Shown here in pieces: positions 7,284 through 14,077 of a DNA stretch of 15,131 bases. Origin of the DNA: Anaerolineae bacterium (GTDB lineage: Bacteria > Chloroflexota > Anaerolineae > Aggregatilineales > Phototrophicaceae); assembly GCA_020848855.1 (NCBI GenBank), contig JADLHH010000437.1, forward strand, positions 1-15,131. Direction: 5' to 3'. How positions within the stretch are numbered: the first letter of the stretch is position 1; every line of letters starts with the position of its first letter. Both the position numbers and the translations under genes were made by a program. The notes below the pieces were generated by a model that was not told where the DNA came from, searched no databases, and worked only from the letters and a program-made list of their open reading frames with translations.

Positions 7284-7859
7284 TTAGGACAGCTTCATCG
7301 CCTGATGGCGCTCCACAAGCGCGCGGGTCGTGACGCCAATGTAGGCGCTGATCTGCGCCGGAACTACCAGAAACAGCGCGACGACGACATACGGGGGCAC
7401 GTAGGGCTGCGCGGCGTTCGTCACGCTCAGCAGCATCCCACCGGCGAGAAACCACAGCGCCAACGCTGCCCAGAGCCATGCGCGCTTCGGCGCGAGAAAG
7501 CCGATCAGCAGCGTCGTCAGCATAATGACTGTAAGCGTCACCTGGATTTGCCCGGCGCGGATATCCACGCAGCCAATCACGAAACCGGCTATCGCGGTCA
7601 GTGCGACCATCATCCACCATTTCATGGCATTTAGCCTTTCCAGATGTAACGGCAGCGCGCTCCACGGAATATCGACCATAATTCGCAGCGACAAAGCCAG
7701 CCGCGCCTGCCAGCCGCGAGTTTCGCGGTCGAGGTCGCGAATAAGCTGTTCCAGCGCCCCGGCATATTCGCGGCGGAATTCGGCGGGATACAGATAAAGC
7801 AGCCAACGATACACGAGAACCAGCAGACTGCGGTGTCGCTTCCTGTTTCGTCCTGTCAT
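7284..7859 (-). CDS. Four-helix membrane protein with permease-prefix N-terminus
   Basis: 191 residues. The N-terminus (about 14-75: YRWLLYLYPAEFRREYAGAL, then a helix ending LHLERL) has the 'LYP..FR.ey' pattern found before MacB-like permeases and in small membrane proteins often encoded beside PadR regulators. Four hydrophobic segments follow, near 80-100, 105-123, 127-147 and 154-178. The function is unknown. The start at 7859 was preferred to starts further out because those overlap the predicted promoter and dyad (7882-7902). No strong ribosome site is present. It converges with the kinase-like gene, the two stops being six bases apart with no terminator between. No PadR gene is seen in the window. 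Confidence 0.7.
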   Translation of the reverse strand: MTGRNRKRHRSLLVLVYRWLLYLYPAEFRREYAGALEQLIRDLDRETRGWQARLALSLRIMVDIPWSALPLHLERLNAMKWWMMVALTAIAGFVIGCVDIRAGQIQVTLTVIMLTTLLIGFLAPKRAWLWAALALWFLAGGMLLSVTNAAQPYVPPYVVVALFLVVPAQISAYIGVTTRALVERHQAMKLS

Positions 7860-7881
7860 GAGGCTTTCACGTTCCCGCTCG

Positions 7882-7902
7882 ATTATATCTGAAACGGATA
7901 TA
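7882..7902 (-). promoter_or_regulatory. -10 box with overlapping dyad, membrane-protein gene
   Basis: On the minus strand a perfect TATAAT covers 7887-7882, about 23 bases ahead of the start codon at 7859. It overlaps a perfect inverted repeat TATATC (7884-7889), seven bases, GATATA (7897-7902). No good -35 is seen, which suggests an activated or repressed promoter. AT-rich dyads of this kind are typical of PadR or TetR operators, but which protein binds is unknown. Confidence 0.45.
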
Positions 7903-8009
7903 TCCACCACTGATAGCATACGTTGGACGCATACAGTCGTCAAGCAGCATCATGGAACGCGCCGTCAGAATTTACGATCTTTGTGAGGCTGCGCCCACCG
8001 TGCGCACCG

Positions 8010-8038
8010 TTTACATTTATTATTCTTCATGTTATAGT
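8010..8038 (+). promoter_or_regulatory. Sigma-70 type promoter of greA
   Basis: TTTACA (8010-8015), a 17-base spacer and TATAGT (8033-8038) give five of six matches at each box with ideal spacing. Transcription should start near 8045, leaving an untranslated leader of about 140 bases before greA. Confidence 0.8.
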
Positions 8039-8086
8039 ATAGGCGACATACGCAGTTACTTCGCGGCAGAAACTCCCGATGTTACC

Positions 8087-8100
8087 GCCGGGCACAGCAT
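8087..8100 (+). repeat. 14-bp direct repeat, copy 1 (greA leader)
   Basis: GCCGGGCACAGCAT occurs here and again at 8757-8770, both times in a gene leader, on either side of greA. In this copy it supplies the left arm of the hairpin at 8091-8110. Confidence 0.55.
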
Positions 8101-8110
8101 AGGCTGTGTC
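8091..8110 (+). promoter_or_regulatory. First hairpin in the greA leader
   Basis: GGCACAGC (8091-8098) pairs with GCTGTGTC (8103-8110) around the loop ATAG: eight pairs, one of them G-U. TTTCT follows at once, so it may pause or weakly terminate polymerase. It may also be a decayed palindromic repeat of the GGGCACAGC type. Confidence 0.45.
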
Positions 8111-8134
8111 TTTCTAATTTATAGGCAAGAGCAC

Positions 8135-8162
8135 GATGCGCTGAACGTAGGGCGCGTTTTTT
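8135..8162 (+). terminator. Terminator-like hairpin in the greA leader (possible attenuator)
   Basis: GCGCT (8138-8142) pairs with GGCGC (8151-8155), extended by U-G, A-U and G-U pairs, around an eight-base loop. The stem runs straight into six T (8157-8162). The T run ends nine bases before the greA ribosome site AAGGAG (8171-8176). Transcripts ending here would be about 115 nt long and would not reach greA. The stem is modest, so it should be partial at best. Confidence 0.4.
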
Positions 8163-8184
8163 CAATGATGAAGGAGCTGTAGGA

Positions 8185-8658
8185 ATGGTCAATCAGCCGC
8201 AGTACTTAACGCCGGAGGGCTTGATAAAGCTGGAGGACCGACTCAAATTTCTCCAGGATGTGCGCCGCCCGGAAGTCGCGGAGCGTTTGCGCCAGGCTCT
8301 TGAAGAAGGCGGCGATCTGAGCGAGAATGCGGAATACGAGGACGCCAAGAACGAGCAGGCGTTCGTGGAAGGCGAAATCCTTCGGCTGGAAGGCATTCTC
8401 AGCAGCGCGCAGGTGATCGAAGCCACCGGCAAAAAGGATGTGGTGTCGCTCGGCTCGCACGTGACGGTGGTCGAAGAAGGCGAAAGCAACAAGGAAGTCT
8501 ATCACATCGTCGGTTCGGCAGAAGCCAACCCCGACGAAGGCAAGATTTCGAGCGAAAGCCCGCTGGGCAAAGCGCTGCTCGGCGCGAAGGTGGGCGTGAA
8601 GGTCAAGGTCAACGCCCCTGCCGGGGAGATCGTGTTCGTCATCAAATCGATTGCCTAG
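8185..8658 (+). CDS. greA: Transcription elongation factor GreA
   Basis: A 157-residue cytoplasmic factor that enters the secondary channel of RNA polymerase and stimulates cleavage of backtracked RNA. The N-terminal coiled coil (about 10-75) carries the tip motif GDLSENAEYEDAKNEQ (43-58), with D44 and E47 as the acidic pair that supports cleavage. The C-terminal FKBP-like domain spans about 82-157 (ESPLGKALLGAKVG, ending EIVFVIKSI). The length equals the family norm. AAGGAG at 8171-8176, eight bases before the ATG, fixes the start. The promoter at 8010-8038 and the terminator at 8681-8709 make it a single-gene unit. lysS follows, a neighbour seen in other bacteria too. Confidence 0.98.
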   Translation: MVNQPQYLTPEGLIKLEDRLKFLQDVRRPEVAERLRQALEEGGDLSENAEYEDAKNEQAFVEGEILRLEGILSSAQVIEATGKKDVVSLGSHVTVVEEGESNKEVYHIVGSAEANPDEGKISSESPLGKALLGAKVGVKVKVNAPAGEIVFVIKSIA

Positions 8659-8680
8659 ACGAACGCCGTTTGAGACGATC

Positions 8681-8709
8681 AAGCCCCGACCGGATCGGGG
8701 CTTTTGTTT
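8681..8709 (+). terminator. Intrinsic terminator of greA
   Basis: AAGCCCCGA (8681-8689) pairs perfectly with TCGGGGCTT (8695-8703) around CCGGA, followed by the T tract TTTTGTTT (8702-8709). It starts 22 bases after the greA stop. Confidence 0.93.
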
Positions 8710-8723
8710 AATGGGAAAAGAAG

Positions 8724-8834
8724 TACCGAGTGCTGTGTACTGAGTGCTGAGCAAAAGCCGGGCACAGCATGAAGCGTCGTGCGCTTTTCGAGAATCACGA
8801 CACTCAGCACTCAGCACTCGGCACTCAGCACTCG
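8724..8834. repeat. Nested inverted repeat built of CACTCAG heptamers
   Basis: The right arm (8801-8834) is nearly five tandem heptamers: CACTCAG, CACTCAG, CACTCGG, CACTCAG, CACTCG. The left arm (about 8724-8751) is the same array in reverse complement, with about 22 of 27 positions pairing. Inside, AAAAGC (8753-8758) pairs with GCTTTT (8783-8788), and GCAC (8762-8765) with GTGC (8779-8782). The element lies between the greA terminator and the lysS ribosome site. It looks like a non-coding mobile or REP-like element. No target duplication or ORF was seen. It also puts an artificial DTQHSALGTQHS run into the extended lysS frame. Confidence 0.75.
8757..8770 (+). repeat. 14-bp direct repeat, copy 2 (inside the heptamer element)
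   Basis: The same GCCGGGCACAGCAT as at 8087-8100. Here it lies in the central part of the inverted-repeat element upstream of lysS and contains the GCAC that forms the inner stem. Confidence 0.55.
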
Positions 8835-8846
8835 AAGGAACGAGCC

Positions 8847-10388
8847 ATGTGGCAGCCCGGTAACCAACTGGAACAGGAACGCCTCGACAAGCTGCGCGCG
8901 CTCGAAGCGGCGGGCGTGATCGCCTACCCCGCCCGCGTCGAACGGACGCACACCACCGAGCAGGCGGTCGCTGCGTTCCAAGCCTACGAAGCCGAACACC
9001 CCGAAGCCGATACCGCCGCCGGGACACCGCTCGAAGTCACGGTGTGCGGGCGGGTACGCCGGGTCAACATCAAGGGCAAGGTGTCGTTCCTGCACATTGA
9101 GGACGGAACCGGACGCCTGCAGTTGTTCCTGCGCATCAACGACATGGACGAAGCCGCCTACAACGCTGTCAAGGACAAGCTGATCGACATGGACGACTTC
9201 GTCCAGGCGACCGGCACGATGATGCGCACCAAAGCCGGCGAGATCAGCGTGCGGGTGAGCGCGTTCAGGCTGCTGAGCAAGTCGCTCAGCCCGCTGCCGG
9301 TCATCAAGCAGAAGACGCTCGACGACGGCACGGTGGTCGAGTTCGGCGAATTCAGCGACACCGAAACGCGCTACCGCCAGCGCTATGCCGACCTCGCCGT
9401 CAACCGCGACGTGCGCGACATCTTCATCAAGCGCGCGCAGGTGATCCGGTCGCTGCGCCACTTCCTCGACGCCGACGGCTTCCTCGAAGTCGAAACACCG
9501 ATCCTTCAACCGCTGTACGGCGGCGCGGCGGCGCGTCCGTTCGTCACGCATCACAACCAGCTTCATCAGGATTTGTATCTGCGCATCAGCTTCGAGCTGT
9601 ACCTCAAGCGACTGCTGGTCGGCGGCTATGACGGCGTGTACGAGATCGGGCGGGACTTCCGCAACGAGGGTGTAAGCTTCAAGCACAACACCGAGTTCAC
9701 GATGCTGGAGTTCTACAAGGCGTATATCGACTACAACGGCGTGATGAAGCTGACCGAGGACATGCTTGCCTACACCGCCCAAAAGGTGACCGGCAGCACC
9801 AGAGTGCGCTATCTGGACAACGACATCGAGTTCGCGCCGCCCTGGAAGCGCATGACGATCCGCGAAGCCGTCAGGGTGGAGACCGGCATCGACTACATGG
9901 AATACCCGGACGCGCCAGCGCTCGAAGCGGCGATCCGCGCGTACGGCGATGAGATCGCGCCCGGTCAGACGTGGGGCAAGCTGGTCGAGCATCTGCTCGG
10001 CAAGCACGTCGAGCCGAAGCTGATCCAGCCGACGATCATCTACGACTATCCGCGCGATATTTCACCGTTCGCCAAGCGTGTGAGCTACGATGACGTTCAC
10101 GTCGAGCGCTTCGAGTTCTACATCGCCGGGTTCGAGATGGGCAACGCTTTCACCGAACTGAACGACCCGCGCGACCAGGAAGCCCGCTTCCTGGACATGG
10201 CGAAGCTGTACCGCGAGGGCGATGACGACGAGACGCCGCTGGACGAAGACTACCTGCGGGCGATGCGTTACGGGATGCCCCCCAACGGCGGTTTCGGCAT
10301 GGGAGTCGACCGCCTGACGATGCTGCTAACCGACCAGCGCACGATCCGCGACGTACTGCTCTACCCGCACCTGCGCGAACAAAAGTAG
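8847..10388 (+). CDS. lysS: Lysyl-tRNA synthetase, class II
   Basis: A 513-residue cytoplasmic enzyme that charges tRNA-Lys. The N-terminal OB fold (about 64-145) recognises the anticodon (VCGRVRRVNIKGKVSFLHIE). The class II core follows: motif 1 around FLEVETPILQP (212-222), motif 2 as FRNEGVSFKHNTEFTMLEF (271-289), and motif 3 as GFGMGVDRLTMLLTDQRTIR (482-501). YEIGRDFRNEG and the ending RDVLLYPHLR are specific for LysRS. The usual HNPEF reads HNTEF. A six-base gap from AAGGAA (8835-8840) to ATG 8847 decides the start; the ORF is open back to 8769, but that part crosses the heptamer repeat. No clear promoter is seen between the greA terminator and the gene. A strong terminator follows. Confidence 0.97.
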   Translation: MWQPGNQLEQERLDKLRALEAAGVIAYPARVERTHTTEQAVAAFQAYEAEHPEADTAAGTPLEVTVCGRVRRVNIKGKVSFLHIEDGTGRLQLFLRINDMDEAAYNAVKDKLIDMDDFVQATGTMMRTKAGEISVRVSAFRLLSKSLSPLPVIKQKTLDDGTVVEFGEFSDTETRYRQRYADLAVNRDVRDIFIKRAQVIRSLRHFLDADGFLEVETPILQPLYGGAAARPFVTHHNQLHQDLYLRISFELYLKRLLVGGYDGVYEIGRDFRNEGVSFKHNTEFTMLEFYKAYIDYNGVMKLTEDMLAYTAQKVTGSTRVRYLDNDIEFAPPWKRMTIREAVRVETGIDYMEYPDAPALEAAIRAYGDEIAPGQTWGKLVEHLLGKHVEPKLIQPTIIYDYPRDISPFAKRVSYDDVHVERFEFYIAGFEMGNAFTELNDPRDQEARFLDMAKLYREGDDDETPLDEDYLRAMRYGMPPNGGFGMGVDRLTMLLTDQRTIRDVLLYPHLREQK

Positions 10389-10402
10389 GCAACAAGGAAT
10401 CG

Positions 10403-10436
10403 AACGGGCGACCTGTTGGGTCGCCCGTTTTTGTTT
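10403..10436 (+). terminator. Intrinsic terminator of lysS
   Basis: An eleven-base stem, AACGGGCGACC (10403-10413) with GGTCGCCCGTT (10419-10429), has a five-base loop and is followed by TTTTTGTTT. It is oriented for lysS; read from the other strand the hairpin has no T tract. Confidence 0.95.
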
Positions 10437-10459
10437 GCCATTCACATCCGAATTATCGG

Positions 10460-10717
10460 TTACGCCGCGGGCTTGTCGCTTGCGCCGTCGGCGTCTTCCG
10501 GCTCGTCCTTGTCTTCCCAACTCACGATCCAGATGCACGCCCCGGCGACCAGCACCGTCGCCACGATCAGCGCGACCCACTGCCCCGCCAGCAGCCCCAC
10601 GTCGCGCGCCTCGATCACCAGCAGAATGACCATACCGAGCGCGAGCACAATCCAGGCTGCCAGACGCGGATGCACCGACGCCCAGTGAACCGGCGGTAGA
10701 TTTCGCAACGTTTCCAT
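10460..10717 (-). CDS. Small two-helix membrane protein, unknown function
   Basis: 85 residues: a short N-terminus, two membrane segments (about 20-36 and 41-66) and a strongly acidic C-terminal tail (WEDKDEPEDADGASD, 67-81). The start has AGGA four bases upstream (GAGGATCTC before ATG). It begins 10 bases after the coaE stop, so the two are very likely one transcript. No family is recognised, and the link with CoA synthesis may be only co-transcription. Confidence 0.6.
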   Translation of the reverse strand: METLRNLPPVHWASVHPRLAAWIVLALGMVILLVIEARDVGLLAGQWVALIVATVLVAGACIWIVSWEDKDEPEDADGASDKPAA

Positions 10718-10727
10718 GAGATCCTCG

Positions 10728-11969
10728 CTAAATCGGCTTCATCACCCGGTCGGCGCGGAGCTGCTTCATGAACGCCTGAACAGTGTGATCGGCGATCATT
10801 TCATGCGCGGCTTCTCGCCATGCGGGGAATTTTACCTCATTTAGGTTGAGGAGTTGATAGCCGGTTTTCTCGAATGCCTGAAACACACCCTGCGCGGTGT
10901 TATTTGGCAGGGCAACGAAGCACACTTCGCTCTGAAGCTCGCGCGAAGCGTCCTCGATTGCACCGATCAGCTCGCGGATGATTTCGGTGTACGGGACGTT
11001 CGGGGCGATGTAGAACTCGTCCACGCGGGTGATCAGGTTCTCGACCGTCCAGCCGAGCAAGGCGATCACCTGATCGTTCTTGCCGTAGGCGAGGTGATAG
11101 CTTTTCTGCCCGAATGCCAGCATGACATCCATACGCCCGACATGCTTGCCGGTGACCAGCGAAATGAAGCTCGCGATGGTCTCGGCGTTGCCCGGCATAC
11201 CGCGCCGAACGACGATCTGAGTCTTGGGATCAACCAGATTGCGGTTGGTGGCAGCCAACTGCCCGCTGCCGGACGGCGTCGCGGGCTGGCGCGGGATCGG
11301 CGGCAGGCTGCTGGGCTGCGGCTGAGCCGCCAGTTTCATGTGAAGCTGAGTCGGCGCTTCGCCGATCTGGCGGCGAATTTGCCCCCAGGCGGTCTGCACC
11401 TGCTTCCACGTCTCCTCGACATTCTCGTCGTTTTTGATGATCACGTCGGCGAGCGCAAGCTTGTCCATCTGCGGAGGCTGGGCGAAAAGGCGCTTACGAG
11501 CGTCTTCCTCGCTCATCTTGCGCTTGTCGATCAGGCGCTTCAACTGCGTATCGAGCGAGGCATCGACCACCCAGATCGCGTCGACCATGTTCGCCAGATC
11601 GGTCTCCAGCAGCTTGATGGCTTCGACGACGACGACCGGCTGCCTGGCACGCCCGACCAGCGCCACGATTGCCTGGTTCACGACCGGATGTACGATGGTT
11701 TCGAGGACGCTTAGCGCTTCAGGCATGGCGAACACCACGCTGCCCAGCCGCGCCCGGTTGATGCGCCCTTCTTCATCCAGCAGGAAGCGCCCGAACATGT
11801 CGATCACGGGTTTGTAGGCGGGCGCGCCCGGCATCATCGCCTGATGCGACAAACCGTCGGCATCGATGGTGTACGCGCCGAGATGCTGGAGCATCTGCCG
11901 CACCACGCTCTTGCCAACCGCGATGTTCCCGGTGAGACCGATGACGTATTTGTTTTCCCAACGGCTCAC
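10728..11969 (-). CDS. coaE: Dephospho-CoA kinase fused to a GNAT-like domain
   Basis: 413 residues, about twice the usual CoaE length. Residues 1-205 are the kinase for the last step of CoA synthesis (ATP + dephospho-CoA to CoA). The P-loop GLTGNIAVGKS is at 11-21, DAD at 36-38, HP at 94-95, VVVVEAIKLLE (112-122) corresponds to the 'Vv.d.PLL.E' strand, and the lid-like segment RLIDKRKMSEEDARKRL is present. A Pro/Gln-rich linker (about 206-248) follows. Residues 250-385 have a strand/helix order like a GNAT acetyltransferase: a first helix after IVVRRGMPGNAETIASFI, a strand pair YHLAYGKNDQVIALLGWTVE, strand DEFYIAPN, a long helix, then FVALPNNTAQGVFQAFEKTGY. The RxxGxG/A acetyl-CoA motif expected after DEFYIAPN is absent, so this half may bind CoA without catalysis. 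The GTG start has GGAGGT six bases upstream. The TIR gene lies 130 bases upstream on the same strand; that gap holds no gene. Confidence 0.9.
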   Translation of the reverse strand: MSRWENKYVIGLTGNIAVGKSVVRQMLQHLGAYTIDADGLSHQAMMPGAPAYKPVIDMFGRFLLDEEGRINRARLGSVVFAMPEALSVLETIVHPVVNQAIVALVGRARQPVVVVEAIKLLETDLANMVDAIWVVDASLDTQLKRLIDKRKMSEEDARKRLFAQPPQMDKLALADVIIKNDENVEETWKQVQTAWGQIRRQIGEAPTQLHMKLAAQPQPSSLPPIPRQPATPSGSGQLAATNRNLVDPKTQIVVRRGMPGNAETIASFISLVTGKHVGRMDVMLAFGQKSYHLAYGKNDQVIALLGWTVENLITRVDEFYIAPNVPYTEIIRELIGAIEDASRELQSEVCFVALPNNTAQGVFQAFEKTGYQLLNLNEVKFPAWREAAHEMIADHTVQAFMKQLRADRVMKPI

Positions 11970-12099
11970 TACCCGACCTCCGACGTGCTTTCCGGCGCTG
12001 ATTCACAACGTGCAGTTTTATGTAGAGTAACACTAAACGCGGCGAATCAGAACAGAAAAAGATTAAGGTTACACGCAGCGAACGTCAGGGTACAGCCAA

Positions 12100-13941
12100 C
12101 TACGGCTGAGCGGTGCTCGCGTTATCCCGCAGGGTCACCAGCGCGGCGGCATCTTCTTCATCCATCGCCGTTTCCGCCAGCTCATTGAACGCCTGCACCA
12201 GCGCCTCGCCGCCGCCACCACGCCCGTATTCGGTCACCGCCATCACCAGGCGTGTCGCGTACGAGTCGCCCTTCGTGACGGTATCGACCGGGATGATCAG
12301 CGTGATCGTCGGCGGTGTGGTGAGCATCTCTCGTCCAACCGGGTCGAGCAGTTCGACGTAGAGCCACAGCGCGTCGCCGCTGCACGCCCCCCACGCGACG
12401 ACGTGATAGTCCGGGGTCGCGCGCGCCACCGCCTGATCAGTGATTCCGGCGCTGAGCAGGTCAGCGTCAAAGCCTGCGCCCTGCAGCAGGTTCGCCAGCG
12501 CCGTCCCCGGCTCGCCGGTGCAGTCCACCAGCGGCGCGACAGCGATATCGCCGCCGTCCGGCGCGACTGCCTCGGTGGCTACGGCGATCGGAATTTCGGT
12601 CGCAAGCTGCTGAATCTGGGTAGCTGCGAGCGCGGTCGAATCCGTGGCGCTCGATGTGGGTTCACCGGACTGATTACTGCCGACGATCACCACGACGACG
12701 AACACCAGCAGAACCGCCGCCGCTGCCGAAGCGAACCGCAGCAAGGCGACAGTCGCGCGCTTGCTGCCCGGCGAACCGGCGGTGTCTTGCTCGACAGGCA
12801 GGGTTTGCAGGTCGCCGAGCGGCTCGGCTGAGCCATCAATATCGTCCGCCGGCAGCAGGTCGAGCAGCGGCGCAGCGGCGGAAACTTCCGCATCCGGGAA
12901 TTCATCGTCCGGGAGTTCTGCATCAAACTCGTCGTCGACCAGGTCGATTTCGGGCAGCGTAAGCGGCATCCCTGCATTGCCGCGCAGCGCTTCGCCCTCA
13001 ACAGCTTCGACAACCGGCGCTTCGGCGTAGATCGCAGCCAGGTTCCAGGTGGGCACAGCAGCCGTGACTCGCTCGACAAGCTGCGTCGAAACCGAAATCT
13101 GCGCGACGATTTTCATCTCGTAGATCAGGTCGATGAAAACCCGCGTTCGCCCGCTGGTCTTCGCGCCGGGCTTCGGCTCCAGCGTGAAAATGACCGTGCG
13201 CGAATCGAAATCCGGCGGGATTTCGACGGCGGCGCGCTCGCCGGGCGCGGCGATCACGAAATCGCCGGCGATCACGCGCAGTTCCGCCGTGGCGGGCAGC
13301 CGCTTGCCGGTCTGCGGATCGACCGGGAACTGGATCGGGAAGGTGGTGGCGCGGGCATCGCCTTTGTGGATCACGTCGCCGGATGAGACGACGGCGGGCA
13401 GCTCGCCGCGCAGCCCGTCGGAATTCGGCAGCGAAATCTTCGCCCACACCTCCGTGCCGGAATCGGCTTTGGTTTCGGCGGGCATCGCCGCTTCGAGGCG
13501 GCGCGAGTCGGTCTGTGACGACGGCAGCGACAGCGGATCGCTGGTAATGGTCACGCGCCCGCTGAGCACGGCTTCAACCGATTCGACCAGATGCTCGGAA
13601 AGCGTCGCGTCCAGCCCGGCGCGCATGTCCTCGTACTGGATGTTGGCGAGGTTCCACCAGACATCGCCGCTGTACAGGATGGGAAAGATCGGCTTGCCGA
13701 TCCGCTCCGCCAGCATCAGTTCGCGGGCAACCCACTGTGACGATTTCGCTTCTGGCGAAAGGATGATCATGAAGATGTTGCAGCCCGTGATGGTCGATTC
13801 GAGCGTTTCCGCCCAGTGCTGGCTGGTGGACAGGCGAATCTCGTCCATCCACACCTCGAAACCCGCTGCCTGAAGCAGCCCGCGCAAATGCCGGGCGAAG
13901 TCGATGTTGTGTTTGCTGTAGCTGATGAATATCTGCGCCAT
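12100..13941 (-). CDS. TIR-domain single-pass membrane protein, receptor-like
   Basis: 613 residues. TIR domain 1-125: AQIFISYSKHNIDFARHL, the BB-loop region AGFEVWMDEIRLS (27-39), then SSQWVARELMLAE, where E74 sits where TIR NADases carry their catalytic Glu (W-x3-E). A strand-rich domain (about 160-292) starts WAKISLPNSDGLRGELPAVV and resembles linker domains of other multidomain Chloroflexota and cyanobacterial effectors (judged by eye). A very acidic linker runs 332-384. One membrane helix (about 397-421) is preceded by SKR, which keeps the N-terminus inside. The outer part (about 422-613) includes ATPDYHVVAWGACSGDALWLYVELLDP, similar in feel to TolB-N/FlgO-like folds. NAD cleavage, adaptor binding or signalling are all possible. 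The start at 13941 was chosen over 13962, because that ATG overlaps a -10 box. Confidence 0.88.
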   Translation of the reverse strand: MAQIFISYSKHNIDFARHLRGLLQAAGFEVWMDEIRLSTSQHWAETLESTITGCNIFMIILSPEAKSSQWVARELMLAERIGKPIFPILYSGDVWWNLANIQYEDMRAGLDATLSEHLVESVEAVLSGRVTITSDPLSLPSSQTDSRRLEAAMPAETKADSGTEVWAKISLPNSDGLRGELPAVVSSGDVIHKGDARATTFPIQFPVDPQTGKRLPATAELRVIAGDFVIAAPGERAAVEIPPDFDSRTVIFTLEPKPGAKTSGRTRVFIDLIYEMKIVAQISVSTQLVERVTAAVPTWNLAAIYAEAPVVEAVEGEALRGNAGMPLTLPEIDLVDDEFDAELPDDEFPDAEVSAAAPLLDLLPADDIDGSAEPLGDLQTLPVEQDTAGSPGSKRATVALLRFASAAAAVLLVFVVVVIVGSNQSGEPTSSATDSTALAATQIQQLATEIPIAVATEAVAPDGGDIAVAPLVDCTGEPGTALANLLQGAGFDADLLSAGITDQAVARATPDYHVVAWGACSGDALWLYVELLDPVGREMLTTPPTITLIIPVDTVTKGDSYATRLVMAVTEYGRGGGGEALVQAFNELAETAMDEEDAAALVTLRDNASTAQP

Positions 13942-13960
13942 TTTTCCCCCGATCGTTTGC

Positions 13961-13990
13961 ATTCTATCACCATTTTTCGCACGGGGCGAA
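13961..13990 (-). promoter_or_regulatory. Weak predicted promoter of the TIR gene
   Basis: On the minus strand TAGAAT (13966-13961) matches TATAAT at five of six positions. The -35 region, TTCGCC (13990-13985, 18-base spacer), is poor. Transcription would begin near 13954, before GGGGG (13950-13946) that could serve as the ribosome site for ATG 13941. Confidence 0.3.
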
Positions 13991-14041
13991 CGGGAAGGCT
14001 GTCACCGCCGAATCGTGACTGCCGCCCCGTGACTCCGGGGG

Positions 14042-14059
14042 TCAACCGTGCTACGTTGA
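14042..14059. promoter_or_regulatory. Inverted repeat before the 62-residue protein
   Basis: TCAAC (14042-14046), eight bases, GTTGA (14055-14059) lies just before AAGGAGG. It could be a small operator or a leader hairpin. Upstream at 14025-14040 is a GC-rich stem, CCCCG with CGGGG. No -35/-10 pair is convincing for this gene. Confidence 0.25.
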
Positions 14060-14077
14060 GCGTAAGGAGGTGGCGTC

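Noticed and set aside
7952..8182. A 76-residue ORF upstream of greA
   Set aside because: It runs across the greA promoter and leader, has no ribosome site or family features, and its codon use is unlike its neighbours. Treated as non-coding leader.
8801..8834. Tandem heptamers as a CRISPR array
   Set aside because: The units are seven bases with no spacers, and no cas gene is present.
8811..10007. A 398-residue minus-strand ORF opposite lysS
   Set aside because: Shadow ORF; the translation is low in complexity and without motifs, and lysS is certain.
10854..11714. A 286-residue plus-strand ORF opposite coaE
   Set aside because: Shadow ORF; no ribosome site, and the P-loop kinase is on the other strand.
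11998..12050. CTGATTC/GAATCAG inverted repeat between the TIR gene and coaE
   Set aside because: Only seven bases with a spacing of 39; chance is a sufficient explanation, and no good promoter could be placed in this gap either.
989..13941. Sirtuin plus TIR as a Thoeris-like or other NAD-based defence system
   Set aside because: The two genes lie over 10 kb apart on opposite strands among housekeeping genes. The sirtuin is a class III deacylase rather than a defence-type SIR2, so no system is supported.
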